A stretch of DNA of 39,660 nucleotides from the NCBI GenBank assembly GCA_903859415.1, contig CAIOMN010000107.1, forward strand, positions 1 to 39,660. Reading direction: 5' to 3'. The position numbers and the translations under genes were made by a program. The first letter of the stretch is position 1. Each line of letters begins with the position of its first letter. The DNA comes from an uncultured Methylococcaceae bacterium. GTDB lineage: Bacteria > Pseudomonadota > Gammaproteobacteria > Methylococcales > Methylomonadaceae. The notes under the pieces are model-generated. The model made no database searches. It was given only the letters and a program-made list of their open reading frames with translations, and was not told the origin of the DNA. This document shows, piece after piece, positions 1 to 8,810 of this stretch.

Positions 1-38
1 AGTGCCTTTTTTTCGCATTGGCTTACAAAAGTGACCAT
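1..38 (-). CDS. cas3: Cas2-Cas3 fusion helicase-nuclease, N-terminal 12 codons only (type I-F)
   Basis: Only the first 12 codons are in the window; the gene runs off the left edge. They read MVTFVSQCEKKA, which matches the opening of type I-F Cas2-Cas3 fusions, whose Cas2-like N-terminus begins M-x-x-x-(L/F)-V-S-Q-C-E-K. The ATG shares one base with the TGA stop of cas1 (TGATG), so the two genes are almost certainly translationally coupled. In this subtype the fused protein supplies both the Cas2 part of the adaptation complex and the Cas3 helicase-nuclease that degrades target DNA. The identification rests on a very short stretch plus its position directly after a type I-F-like cas1. Confidence 0.75.
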   Translation of the reverse strand, partial: MVTFVSQCEKKA

Positions 39-985
39 CATAATAGGTCATCTCTTAAGGCTTGTTGCTTGACTTGGTCAAACATAAAATCGAGGGCTTT
101 ATGTTCGGTAAATTTTTGTAATACTTGTTGCCTAAACTCTTGCTCGGTCATTTTTTCTTTGGCGCAGACAAATGCCCACGGTAAAACAATGGCATCTTTA
201 ATTAAATCAGCCACATCAAATACTAATGCGCCGCGCCGCGTTTTACCATGCATCACCGCAAAGCCATGCGGAATGCCTAACACCCATAGGGTTGTGGCGG
301 CTAAGCCATAGGCTAAATAATTACCGTGATTTAAAAAGCCATTAGCTAAATCGGTGTTCTCACGCTCTCTAACAAAACCGTCTAGCTTAGTGGCTTTGGC
401 GGCGTACCGATAAAGTTGTTTAGTTAACAAGGCTTCTTTTTGTAAGAGGTCACCGACTTTTTGGGCGTTTTCAAACTGTTCAGCATAACCATTTAAAGCC
501 GTGCTGATGTCAGGATCATCCACAAAAATCCCTTCTGCTTTTAAATCTCGATCTTTGGCCCAAACATTTTTAAGATATTCTATCCGTGACCCTTGAAAGG
601 CTTTGGCAACGATGAGTCGCTTGCTATCGTCAAACCAAAATGTTAACCAGCCTTGCACATAGTCTGTAGGACGATATTCACTTTGAGGCGTTAACCATTC
701 AATTTCACTACCTGTAAACAGGGGAGTGCCGCCACCGCCACAAAATCCGACTAATACCCCTGCACTGGCTAACATTCGCATAGCGGCTTGCGTGATAGAC
801 GTACCGGTTCCTAATAAGATGACGGTGGTATTGGCAATGGGGATGTTCCAGTAATAGTTCTGGTCTTTGGCTTCTGTTAAATACAGTACGCGCCCATCCT
901 TTTGCATAACGCGACATTTTTCCAGGTAGTAGATATTAGCGCGTTTTGAATGCAGAATGGCTTTTAAATCTGTTAATTGTTCCAT
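38..985 (-). CDS. cas1: CRISPR-associated endonuclease Cas1, type I-F
   Basis: This 315-aa protein is the integrase of CRISPR adaptation, which inserts new spacers at the leader end of the array together with Cas2 (here fused to Cas3). The length fits the I-F subfamily, which is about 320 aa. The N-terminus (LKAILHSKRANIYYLEKCRV) and the glycine-rich loop FCGGGGTP near residues 81-88 are typical of I-F Cas1. Likely metal-binding residues are E184 (in QKEALLTK), H246 (in VMHGKTRRG) and D257 or D260 (in VFDVADLIKD). The stop overlaps the start of cas2-3 by one base. The csy genes and the CRISPR array, if present, must lie beyond the left edge. The start is the ATG at 985, and the 187 bp upstream separate it from an opposite-strand membrane-protein gene. 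Confidence 0.93.
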   Translation of the reverse strand: MEQLTDLKAILHSKRANIYYLEKCRVMQKDGRVLYLTEAKDQNYYWNIPIANTTVILLGTGTSITQAAMRMLASAGVLVGFCGGGGTPLFTGSEIEWLTPQSEYRPTDYVQGWLTFWFDDSKRLIVAKAFQGSRIEYLKNVWAKDRDLKAEGIFVDDPDISTALNGYAEQFENAQKVGDLLQKEALLTKQLYRYAAKATKLDGFVRERENTDLANGFLNHGNYLAYGLAATTLWVLGIPHGFAVMHGKTRRGALVFDVADLIKDAIVLPWAFVCAKEKMTEQEFRQQVLQKFTEHKALDFMFDQVKQQALRDDLL

Positions 986-1172
986 ACTTCCTTTTCCCTT
1001 TAGGGTTTAAGTCTATCAATGTAAAATGGAGAGGCTATTTTTTACCCTAAATAAAACACACACAAATCCAATTTGTCATTTTTTAGGATATACTTTCAAC
1101 CACTACTCATCAGCTCAAACATTGTCATTATGTGGTTTTTTTATTATAGTATTCTAATTTTAGGTAAAGACT

Positions 1173-1895
1173 ATGTGTTTTAGTGCAAACATGTCGCTGG
1201 GACTGGGTGTTATCGGATTCGCAGCTTCGACTATAACTTTTCGGGATCAAACAGAAACTTTTTGGGTACGATTTGCCAGGGCTTATGCTATTTTCCATTT
1301 CTCATTAATGGAGTTGATACAGTATTTTGCTTATCCTGTTGCTGATCAATGTGGTTATGGACTGAATTTTTATTTAAGTGAATTATCAACATACCACATC
1401 GCATTGCAAGCCTTAGCCATTATGCCCGCATTGGCTACCTATTCCACTGATAAATCCGCACTTAAAAATGCGACCATTACAGGCGCAAGCTTAAGCTCAC
1501 TTTTTTTGATCAGCTCTTTTCTCCCCAGAGAATGGCAATTATTTGGTTTAAACCCTAACTTTATTGGCAACATGGTGTCTTGCTTATTTATGGGAACCTA
1601 CCACATTGGCTATCACATATCGAGTGCCTTCGGAACCTTTGTAACGCATGGCTCTCTGTTTGCGCTCGCCTTCAGTGGCTTCTTATGGCAAAACAACAAA
1701 CGAATTGCTAGCTATCATTGTTTCATGGCATTAATGACTTTATTCATGCCGCAATGGCTATTGGGTGTATCAACGGGTGAAGCGGCAGCTATTTACTGCT
1801 TCTATTCAATACCGACCACCATCAGCTTTATGCCCTGCTTTAAAAAGTATTTTATTGCGGGCAATCGAATAGATAACGAACCTATTTCTGTCTAG
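1173..1895 (+). CDS. small multi-pass membrane protein, DUF5765-like (MCFSANMS N-terminus)
   Basis: A 240-aa protein with about six or seven hydrophobic segments and no signal peptide. It starts MCFSANMSLGLG, and the conserved M-C-(W/F)-S-x-x-x-S start is the signature I associate with the DUF5765 family of unknown function. A second member sits at 30480-31235 (MCWSGEASGVLA). The two share the start motif, an FxLMEL(I/L)Q block near residues 43-52 (FSLMELIQYF here, FALMELLQAF there) and a similar hydrophobic layout, but are otherwise divergent. TAGGTAAAG lies just upstream of the ATG as a plausible ribosome-binding site. The gene diverges from cas1; nothing in it points to CRISPR function, so the adjacency may be chance. 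Family name moderately sure; function unknown. Confidence 0.6.
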   Translation: MCFSANMSLGLGVIGFAASTITFRDQTETFWVRFARAYAIFHFSLMELIQYFAYPVADQCGYGLNFYLSELSTYHIALQALAIMPALATYSTDKSALKNATITGASLSSLFLISSFLPREWQLFGLNPNFIGNMVSCLFMGTYHIGYHISSAFGTFVTHGSLFALAFSGFLWQNNKRIASYHCFMALMTLFMPQWLLGVSTGEAAAIYCFYSIPTTISFMPCFKKYFIAGNRIDNEPISV

Positions 1896-1925
1896 AATTT
1901 AAACCAATGGCGGCATTGTCTTCGA

Positions 1926-3017
1926 CTAGTCAAGATGTCTTAATTGTCGAGTCAATGCCCATTGCACGTGCTCTCTAACCAAATCAGAGGCGTGCTTAAG
2001 TTTATCTGTTAACGCATCAATAACCTGAGGTGAAGGCGGTGCGTTACCCAAAGCTACCGCGATATTTCTTAACCAGCGCTCATGTCCAATACGACGTATT
2101 GCCGAGCCTTCGGTCTTAATTAAAAAGGTATCTTCATCCCAGGCAAACACCGTTAAGAGTTGTTGAGTATTAAGTTGTTGCCTAGGATTAAAATCCGCTT
2201 CGGCTGTCATTTTGGCAAACCGGTTCCAGGGGCAAATAATCTGGCAATCATCACAACCATAAATACGATTACCGATTAACGGTCTGAGGTGCTCTGGAAT
2301 TGAACCTTGCAACTCAATCGTCAAATACGAAACACAGCGGCGGGCATCAACCTGATAAGGTGCAACGATGGCCTGCGTGGGACAAATGGACAAACACGCT
2401 GTACAGTCACCGCAATGAGCCGTTGTTTGCTCATCAACGGGCAACGGTAAATTGATATAGATCTCGCCTAAGAAAAACCACGAGCCGGCTTTACGGTTAA
2501 TTAAATTAGAATGCTTTCCTATCCAGCCTAAACCGGCTTTTTCTGCCAAGGCTTTTTCCAGCACCGGTGCGCTGTCTACAAACCCTCTCATGCTGACTTT
2601 GATATCAGTGCACAACAAGGTTTCGGAAACTTCAGACTGGATTTTATCCGCCAGCTTTTGCAAGCGGTTACGCATCATTTTGTGATAATCGCGACCTAAG
2701 GCATAGCGGGATATATAGGCAGCGGTCGGATCATCCAATATCCGATTCATTTGGTCGGAAGATTCTGATTGATAATCCATGCGCACCGAAATGACCCTTA
2801 CTGTCCCTTCATGCAATAATTCAGGGTGACTCCGTTTAAGTCCATGACGTTGCATATAGTCCATCTCACCGTAAAACCCTTTGGCTATCCAGTTATCCAG
2901 ATGAGTTTCTGCGGTGATTAAATCGGTATCTGTAATCCCGACTTGCTGAAAACCCAGCTCATTCCCCCACTGTTTAATCAGTAGGCTTAGCTGGGTAAGA
3001 TCTTTAGAGCTAATCAA
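1926..3017 (-). CDS. queG: epoxyqueuosine reductase QueG
   Basis: QueG catalyses the last step of tRNA queuosine synthesis, the cobalamin-dependent reduction of epoxyqueuosine to queuosine in the wobble position of GUN anticodons. Two ferredoxin-type [4Fe-4S] motifs are clear: HCGDCTACLSICPTQAI, then YGCDDCQIICPWNRF. The C-terminus carries HEAT-like sequence (VREHVQWALTRQL). The open frame reaches back to 3191, but that part lies inside rhlE in another frame and does not resemble QueG. I place the start at a TTG at 3017, four bases after the rhlE stop, giving 363 aa against about 379 in E. coli. The gene is downstream of and probably co-transcribed with rhlE. The start codon is the uncertain part; the family assignment is firm. 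Confidence 0.93.
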   Translation of the reverse strand: MISSKDLTQLSLLIKQWGNELGFQQVGITDTDLITAETHLDNWIAKGFYGEMDYMQRHGLKRSHPELLHEGTVRVISVRMDYQSESSDQMNRILDDPTAAYISRYALGRDYHKMMRNRLQKLADKIQSEVSETLLCTDIKVSMRGFVDSAPVLEKALAEKAGLGWIGKHSNLINRKAGSWFFLGEIYINLPLPVDEQTTAHCGDCTACLSICPTQAIVAPYQVDARRCVSYLTIELQGSIPEHLRPLIGNRIYGCDDCQIICPWNRFAKMTAEADFNPRQQLNTQQLLTVFAWDEDTFLIKTEGSAIRRIGHERWLRNIAVALGNAPPSPQVIDALTDKLKHASDLVREHVQWALTRQLRHLD

Positions 3018-3021
3018 AACC

Positions 3022-4281
3022 TTAAGCGTTTCCTCTTGCCCTGGATTGATTCTTAGGGCTGCTGGCTGGCCTTCTGGCCTGATTAGAGGGTCTTGAGGGT
3101 CTGGGAGCGCGAGGGGGTTCTGGCGGCATGGGCGGTGCAACGTCTGAGGCCTCAAAGCCAACCACCTGTTCACGTCTAATAGCGGAGCCAATCAATTTCT
3201 CAACCTGGCGTAATGCTGACACTTCATCATGTGAAACTAAGGATATCGCTTGGCCTTCTTCGCCTGCTCTACCCGTACGCCCAATTCTATGCACATAATC
3301 TGCCGGCGAACGAGGTAACTCATAGTTAACGACATGTGGAAGCAAAGCAATATCAATACCTCTCGCTGCCACGTCCGTGGCGACTAAGACTCTAATTTCG
3401 CCCGCTTTAAAGCCAGACAGCGCACTCGTTCTAGCGCCCTGACTTTTATTACCATGAATGGCCGCCGCTTTTATACTTATCTTATTAAGCTTATCGGTTA
3501 AGCGATTAGCACCATGTTTTGTGCTGGTAAAAACCAGGACCTGCCGCCAGTTATTGGTTTTTATTAAGTGACAAAGCAGCTCTGCTTTATTAGCTTTATT
3601 GCATAGATAGGCAATTTGCTCTACTGTTTCTGCAGCTGTGTTGCGAGGGGCTACTTCAATTTTTATAGGATTAATCAACAAACCCGTCGTGAGCTTACGT
3701 ATCTCTTCTGAGAAGGTGGCTGAAAACAGTAAGTTTTGACGTTTTTTAGGTAGTAAAGCAATAAGCTTACGAATATCACGGATAAAACCCATGTCTAACA
3801 TGCGATCAGCTTCATCTAAGACTAAGGTTTCAACTTTATCTAATTTGACTGCATTCTGATTAACCAAATCCAGTAATCGCCCAGGCGTTGCAACCAAAAC
3901 ATCCACACCGCCCCTTAAGCGCATCATTTGAGGATTAATCTTGACACCACCAAAGACCACTTCGGTTTTTAATCTGGGGTGTAAATGGGCGCCATATTTA
4001 CTGACTGACTCGCCCACTTGCGCTGCCAGCTCACGTGTTGGGGTTAATATCAATACTCTAACCGGACGGTTTGCACCGTAGTTATGTTGTGATAGACGAT
4101 GCAAAATGGGCAGGGCAAAGCCTGCTGTTTTACCGGTTCCCGTTTGAGCGGCCGCCAACAGATCATGGCCATTTAAAACGGCGGGTATGGCTTGTAATTG
4201 TATCGGTGATGGAGAGGTATAACCGGCTTCAGCAATGGCTCTTAAGAGTGGGTCTGATAAACCGAGTTTAGAAAATGGCAT
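3022..4281 (-). CDS. rhlE: DEAD-box ATP-dependent RNA helicase, RhlE type
   Basis: A 419-aa cytoplasmic RNA helicase that remodels RNA duplexes and ribonucleoproteins during ribosome assembly or RNA decay. The motif series is complete and in order: F-x-x-LGLS with the Q motif ([11 protein letters not shown], residues 24-33), Walker [10 protein letters not shown] (44-52), PTRELA, GG, TPGRLLD, DEAD in [17 protein letters not shown] in LLFSATF, then the C-terminal helicase motifs [14 protein letters not shown] and [10 protein letters not shown]. The motif V plus HRIGRTGR layout and the short proline- and arginine-rich tail ([19 protein letters not shown]) fit RhlE. queG begins four bases after its stop. 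Confidence 0.93.
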   Translation of the reverse strand: MPFSKLGLSDPLLRAIAEAGYTSPSPIQLQAIPAVLNGHDLLAAAQTGTGKTAGFALPILHRLSQHNYGANRPVRVLILTPTRELAAQVGESVSKYGAHLHPRLKTEVVFGGVKINPQMMRLRGGVDVLVATPGRLLDLVNQNAVKLDKVETLVLDEADRMLDMGFIRDIRKLIALLPKKRQNLLFSATFSEEIRKLTTGLLINPIKIEVAPRNTAAETVEQIAYLCNKANKAELLCHLIKTNNWRQVLVFTSTKHGANRLTDKLNKISIKAAAIHGNKSQGARTSALSGFKAGEIRVLVATDVAARGIDIALLPHVVNYELPRSPADYVHRIGRTGRAGEEGQAISLVSHDEVSALRQVEKLIGSAIRREQVVGFEASDVAPPMPPEPPRAPRPSRPSNQARRPASSPKNQSRARGNA

Positions 4282-4492
4282 GGTTTGGGTCTCAATTGAT
4301 GGCTGCTCTGATGAGTTGCAGCGTAATATAAAATAAATTTCTAACTAAGAATACAGCTCAACAATGATCATCAAGCTTAACTTGTCATCGTTTATAATCA
4401 ACTGTGAATATTTAGGGGTCGTAATGGGAGGGGTCAACAAAGCGCTTGTTCAATCTTGGATAGATCTTAATTATACCACGAAGACATCTGGG

Positions 4493-5284
4493 TCAGTACC
4501 AAATTAATTTTGCAGCCATAACAAATAGCAGTAGGGCAAAATAACGCTTTAGTTTGAGCGCTGGCAGTTTGTATGCCAATTTAGCACCTATCGGTGCGGT
4601 TAGAATACTGCTTAAACCGGTCCCTACAAATACCGGTAAATAAACATAGCCCAAGCTGTATTCAGGCAAATTTAAAGCCTGCCAACCGAGCAATGTGTAA
4701 CTGATGGTACTGGCTACCGCAATAGGAAATCCACAGGCACTTGATACGGCAACTGCATTTCTCATTAACATTTGCCCACGTACCAGATACGGTACAGTCA
4801 GAGTGCCACCTCCGATACCCACTATAGAAGAAACGATACCAATAATAATAGCCACAAAAAAATCTAATATCTTGGGAAATCTTACCGAACTCGGCTTTGG
4901 CTTAACCTGCAAAAGCATTTGAAATCCAACATAGACTAAAAAACACACCAGAATGAGTCGCAATGAATCTGCGCTTATCTGTTTTGCAATGATTGCACCT
5001 ACTCCTGCACCTAGTATGATACCTGGACTTAAGGTAAAAACCTTATGCCAGACAACGGTACCCAAACGATGATGCGCAGAAATAGAGGATATTGCCGTCA
5101 AAATAATGATAGCTAATGAGGTCGCAACTGACATCAGCATAATTAACTCACTTGCGAAGCCATGCGCCTTAAACAACATCGCCAAAACGGGCACAATCAC
5201 TAAACCTCCACCTATCCCAAATAACCCAGCCAAGACACCAGAGACTATCCCTAATAAAACACTCACCCAAAGAATTTCTATCAC
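4493..5284 (-). CDS. TSUP (TauE/SafE, DUF81) family membrane permease
   Basis: A 263-aa integral membrane protein with about eight hydrophobic segments arranged as two similar halves. Each half has the glycine-rich signature of the family: LAGLFGIGGGLVIVPVL near residues 19-35 and SSIVGIGGGTLTVPYLV in the second half. TSUP proteins export or import sulfite, sulfonates or related organosulfur anions; the substrate cannot be told from the sequence. The start codon is GTG (VIEILWVSVLLG). It stands alone between rhlE and the divergent cca gene, and no neighbour suggests a substrate. Confidence 0.87.
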   Translation of the reverse strand: MIEILWVSVLLGIVSGVLAGLFGIGGGLVIVPVLAMLFKAHGFASELIMLMSVATSLAIIILTAISSISAHHRLGTVVWHKVFTLSPGIILGAGVGAIIAKQISADSLRLILVCFLVYVGFQMLLQVKPKPSSVRFPKILDFFVAIIIGIVSSIVGIGGGTLTVPYLVRGQMLMRNAVAVSSACGFPIAVASTISYTLLGWQALNLPEYSLGYVYLPVFVGTGLSSILTAPIGAKLAYKLPALKLKRYFALLLFVMAAKLIWY

Positions 5285-5416
5285 ACGTAACCTTAATATT
5301 ATCGTCCAGCAATCAATCTAACCTCAGGATAACCACCCTTAGGACCCACTTATACTCATGTTTTCTTTATATTTAATATTGTGTTATTCTAACTTCAACT
5401 GAATGATAATATAACT

Positions 5417-6655
5417 ATGCCCATGGAAAAATATCTTGTTGGTGGTGCAGTTCGAGATCATTTGCTTGGACTCCCTATAATAGAGAAGGATTGGGTGGTG
5501 ATAGGTGAAACACCTGAATCTATGGTTAAACAAGGTTTTCACCTTGTTGGCAAAGACTTTCCCGTCTTTCTTCATCCAAAAAGCCATGATGAATATGCGC
5601 TTGCCAGAACAGAAAGAAAAACTGCGCTTGGCTATAAAGGGTTTGCCGTACATGCATCCCCTGATATCACCCTTGAAGAGGATTTAATTCGTCGCGACCT
5701 AACGATTAATGCTATGGCCATGACGTCACTAGGAGACATAATTGATCCTTTCGGTGGCCAAAAGGATTTACAGAATAAAGTGTTCCGCCATATTTCACCG
5801 GCTTTTTCGGAAGATCCTGTACGGATCTTGCGTATCGCCCGTTTTGCTGCTCGCTTCGGACATCTTGGCTTTACTATCGCAGAAGAAACCCTGTCATTAA
5901 TGAAATCAATGGTCAATAGTGGTGAAATCGATGCTCTTATTCCAGAACGCGTATGGGCAGAATTATTTAAAGCCCTAAAAGAGCAATCACCTACACACTT
6001 CTTCTATACTTTAAAGAAATGTTCAGCACTCAAAAAAATCATTCCTGAGATCGATCGTTTATTTGGTGTTCCACAACCAGAAAAATATCACCCAGAAATA
6101 GATACAGGAATACATGCCCTGCTGAGTCTTGAGCAGGCGAGTAAATTAACAGAGAGCCCTGAAGTTAGATTTGCAGCGTTAACTCATGACCTGGGTAAGG
6201 GGTTTAGTCCCAAAGAACATTGGCCTAGCCACCATGGTCACGAAAACAATGGCTTGCCTGTTCTTGAAGGCTTATGTGCCCGTTTACGAATACCTCACAC
6301 CTTTAAATCGCTGGCAATGCAAGTTATGCAATACCATACCCATTGTCATAAAGCCTTTGAATTAAAGGCCTCTACATTAACGGATATGCTAACCGCGTTA
6401 AACGCATTTAAACCCAATAGCAGCTTGGAAGCATTTATATTAGCCTGCATAGCCGATGCTAGAGGCCGAACAGGCTTTGAAGAAGTTGCATACCCACAAG
6501 CCGATTTACTCACGCTCGCTGCAAAAGCCGGATCCAGCATAAACAAATCCAAGGCTCTAAATGGTAAGTTACAAGGAGCAGATATTGGCAGAGCGTTACG
6601 CGATTTACGTATTAAAGCCGTTGCCGAGGTTATCAATCAGTATAAACCCATGTAA
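5417..6655 (+). CDS. cca: multifunctional CCA-adding tRNA nucleotidyltransferase
   Basis: A 412-aa enzyme that builds or repairs the 3'-terminal CCA of tRNAs from CTP and ATP without a template. The N-terminal nucleotidyltransferase core is evident in YLVGGAVRDHLLGLP and the acidic segment EKDWVVIG (residues 5-30), followed by RRDLTINAMA and the FGGQKDL turn. A C-terminal HD domain (FAALTHDLGKG near residue 255, then HHGHE) is characteristic of the gammaproteobacterial form, and the length equals E. coli Cca. Two in-frame ATGs (5417 and 5423) are possible starts; the second gives MEKYLVGGAVRD, closer to the E. coli start, and neither has a good ribosome-binding site. yajQ follows 32 bases downstream on the same strand. 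Confidence 0.95.
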   Translation: MPMEKYLVGGAVRDHLLGLPIIEKDWVVIGETPESMVKQGFHLVGKDFPVFLHPKSHDEYALARTERKTALGYKGFAVHASPDITLEEDLIRRDLTINAMAMTSLGDIIDPFGGQKDLQNKVFRHISPAFSEDPVRILRIARFAARFGHLGFTIAEETLSLMKSMVNSGEIDALIPERVWAELFKALKEQSPTHFFYTLKKCSALKKIIPEIDRLFGVPQPEKYHPEIDTGIHALLSLEQASKLTESPEVRFAALTHDLGKGFSPKEHWPSHHGHENNGLPVLEGLCARLRIPHTFKSLAMQVMQYHTHCHKAFELKASTLTDMLTALNAFKPNSSLEAFILACIADARGRTGFEEVAYPQADLLTLAAKAGSSINKSKALNGKLQGADIGRALRDLRIKAVAEVINQYKPM

Positions 6656-6687
6656 AATGGTCTAATTTAATTAAACCCACTAAGCCC

Positions 6688-7170
6688 ATGCCTTCATTTG
6701 ACATTATTTCTGAATTTGACACCCACGAAGTTAAAAATGCTGTTGATCAAGCGACTAAAGAAGTCACGACCCGCTTTGATTTTAAAGGCTCCAACTCTAG
6801 TTTCGAGCTTACTGATGACAAATTAGTGATGATTTCAGAGTCTACATTTCAATTACAGCAAATGTTCAGTGTAGTTTGCTCAAAACTAAGCCGACGCGGC
6901 GTTGATGTAGGCTGTATGGAGGTGGGTGAAGCCAAAGGCAGTGGCAAAATGATGCGTCAGGAAATCACTCTAAAACAAGGCCTGGATTCTTTACTGGCTA
7001 AAAAAATCGTTAAGCTGATTAAAGACAAGAAACTTAAAGTACAAGCGGCCATTCAGGGTGACAAAGTCCGTGTTACCGGAAAAAAGCGCGATGACCTCCA
7101 AGAAGTTATCCAAATGTTAAGAGATGAAAAACTTGAAATGCCTTTACAGTATGATAACTTTAGAGATTAA
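6688..7170 (+). CDS. yajQ: YajQ family nucleotide-binding protein
   Basis: A 160-aa cytoplasmic protein. It opens MPSFDIISEFDTHEVKNAVDQ and contains TRFDFKGS, VGEAKGSGKMMRQEI and VRVTGKKRDDLQEVIQMLR, the conserved blocks of the YajQ (UPF0234) family, at the usual length of 160-163 aa. Members bind nucleotides and RNA, and in Xanthomonas a homologue is a cyclic-di-GMP receptor; which applies here is unknown. The gene lies downstream of cca in the same direction and its stop overlaps the convergent CPBP gene by four bases, so no separate terminator fits between them. Confidence 0.93.
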   Translation: MPSFDIISEFDTHEVKNAVDQATKEVTTRFDFKGSNSSFELTDDKLVMISESTFQLQQMFSVVCSKLSRRGVDVGCMEVGEAKGSGKMMRQEITLKQGLDSLLAKKIVKLIKDKKLKVQAAIQGDKVRVTGKKRDDLQEVIQMLRDEKLEMPLQYDNFRD

Positions 7171-8042
7171 GCTTTTTTAGTCTGCTGATAAATAAAATAG
7201 CCAATCAGAGTTGCGCTCAGCCAAACAGCTACAAGTGGACCCACAACCCCATCGTAGTGGCTTACCAAATACTGATAGGGTGAATTAAAATCAGTGTTAA
7301 ACAGTTTTTTGCTCATTTTAATTTGCCAAACCCAACTGGTATGACAACCGATACATAAGCCCAAGCTAACATTAACCTGTGTTCTTAGAACGCCTAAAAA
7401 TACGCCGACCATCAGTAAGGCGACTACTGCACTCAAGTGCTCGGGATCTACCACATTTCTAAATGCTTCACCCAATAAACTAAAACCACTTAATAAAGTA
7501 ACATCATTGATTAAAGGGTCCGCTTTAGCACTTAAGAAATGCAAACCGGCAAAATAAAGCGAAGTGATTAAAATAGCGATTGCAACCGGGAACTTCCTTT
7601 TTAAGCCCACTAACACAATCCCTCTAAATAAAGATTCTTCAACCAGGCCAATTAATAAAGCAATCCCTAAATTAAGCAGCATATATCGACCCAGTAAGAA
7701 AGGCGTCCAGTGCTGGGTTTCATCAATTACATTAATGTTGAGCAGATACAGGACAATAAAGATCGGTATTAATACCATGATACCCAATCCAAAACCTTGT
7801 CCAAGCTGCTTGAAAAAAACACCCCGTGACGCATAACCTAATTCAGCTTTATCAATCTTTAAATAAGCCGTAAAAGGAATGATGCTCAGCAAAAGTAATA
7901 ATTGAGTGACCCGGGTAATGACTTGTCGATAAACACTTGAATCATCCAGACCGATAACAACAAAGTAAGCCAGGATAGCCGATAAAGATAACGCCACGAG
8001 TAACACAAACAAGGGCACTAAAGCATAATAGATATAGCGCAT
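7167..8042 (-). CDS. CPBP family intramembrane metalloprotease
   Basis: A 291-aa multi-pass membrane protein of the CPBP (CAAX protease and bacteriocin-processing, Abi) family. The signature is present: GLVEESLFRGIVL (the EExxxR motif) and, about 35 residues later, SLYFAGLHFLS (FxxxH). A later histidine in LCIGCHTSWVW may complete the metal site. In other bacteria such proteins cleave membrane peptides or prenylated proteins; the substrate here is unknown. I start at the ATG at 8042 (MRYIYYALVPLF), which overlaps the rsmE stop by one base (TAATG). The longer frame reaching 8099 would lie inside rsmE. It is the last gene of bioA-rsmE-CPBP. Confidence 0.87.
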   Translation of the reverse strand: MRYIYYALVPLFVLLVALSLSAILAYFVVIGLDDSSVYRQVITRVTQLLLLLSIIPFTAYLKIDKAELGYASRGVFFKQLGQGFGLGIMVLIPIFIVLYLLNINVIDETQHWTPFLLGRYMLLNLGIALLIGLVEESLFRGIVLVGLKRKFPVAIAILITSLYFAGLHFLSAKADPLINDVTLLSGFSLLGEAFRNVVDPEHLSAVVALLMVGVFLGVLRTQVNVSLGLCIGCHTSWVWQIKMSKKLFNTDFNSPYQYLVSHYDGVVGPLVAVWLSATLIGYFIYQQTKKA

Positions 8043-8809
8043 TAGCTGGACTCCTGTGCAGCATCTCTTTTTAAAGCAGGTGTTCCAAAATCTCCCCATA
8101 ACATTTGCACAGCTGCCAAAGCCGCTAAAGAAGCGGTTTCTGTTCTCAGAATACGACTACCCATACGCACCGCAATAAATCCAGCCGCTTTAGCTAAAAT
8201 ACGATCTGCGTCAGAGAACCCACCTTCTGGCCCCGTTAATAACGTCACTTTATTATCTATGGGCGCAAGATCAGCTAAGGTGCTTTCTGCATAAGGATCT
8301 AGAAAAACTTTTAAGCCTTTTTGCTGATTAACCCATTGCTGTAAATGCGTAATTTCTGACAATTCAGGCAAACTTGTTCTACCACTTTGTTCAGCAGCGT
8401 GTTGCACGATCTTTTCCCAATGGATTAAACGTTGCGATTTCTTCTCGCCTTTAAATTGTACCTGGCAACGCTCAGTAATTAATGGCGTCATAAAGTTGAC
8501 GCCAAGTTCAACCGCTTTCTGTACAGAAAAATCCATTCTGTCGCCTCTTGCAATTCCTAACCCTAATGTCACTAATAGCGGTGATTCTACACTGCGTTCT
8601 ATCCATTGACTCAGGCTAATCAATACGGTTTTTCGACTGACTTCAACAAGCGTACCTAAGTATTCACCACCTGTTCCATTAAATAAAATAATCTCGGCAT
8701 CCTTTTTTAGTCGCAAAACGGTTCTTACATAATGACCGTTTTCTTCATCTAACTCTATGATCTTACCAACCGTTAAGGGAATAGCAGTATATAATCTGGA
8801 AATTCGCAT
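8042..8809 (-). CDS. rsmE: 16S rRNA (uracil-1498-N3)-methyltransferase RsmE
   Basis: A 255-aa SPOUT-class methyltransferase that makes m3U1498 in 16S rRNA of the 30S subunit using SAM. The N-terminal PUA-like part begins MRISRLYTAIPL and contains HYVRTVLRLKKD. The C-terminal trefoil-knot region shows RGDRMDFSVQKAVELGV, ITERCQVQFKG, LLTGPEGGFSD (SAM-binding loop) and MGSRILRTETASLAAL, the hallmark end of the family. The start is one base beyond the bioA stop and its own stop overlaps the next gene, so it sits in a tight three-gene unit. Confidence 0.95.
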   Translation of the reverse strand: MRISRLYTAIPLTVGKIIELDEENGHYVRTVLRLKKDAEIILFNGTGGEYLGTLVEVSRKTVLISLSQWIERSVESPLLVTLGLGIARGDRMDFSVQKAVELGVNFMTPLITERCQVQFKGEKKSQRLIHWEKIVQHAAEQSGRTSLPELSEITHLQQWVNQQKGLKVFLDPYAESTLADLAPIDNKVTLLTGPEGGFSDADRILAKAAGFIAVRMGSRILRTETASLAALAAVQMLWGDFGTPALKRDAAQESS

Positions 8810-8810
8810 A

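Noticed and set aside
1926-3191. A longer QueG, or a fusion with RhlE, from the frame open to 3191
   Set aside because: The extra N-terminal residues are an out-of-frame reading of the basic rhlE tail and do not match QueG; rhlE has its own stop at 3022.
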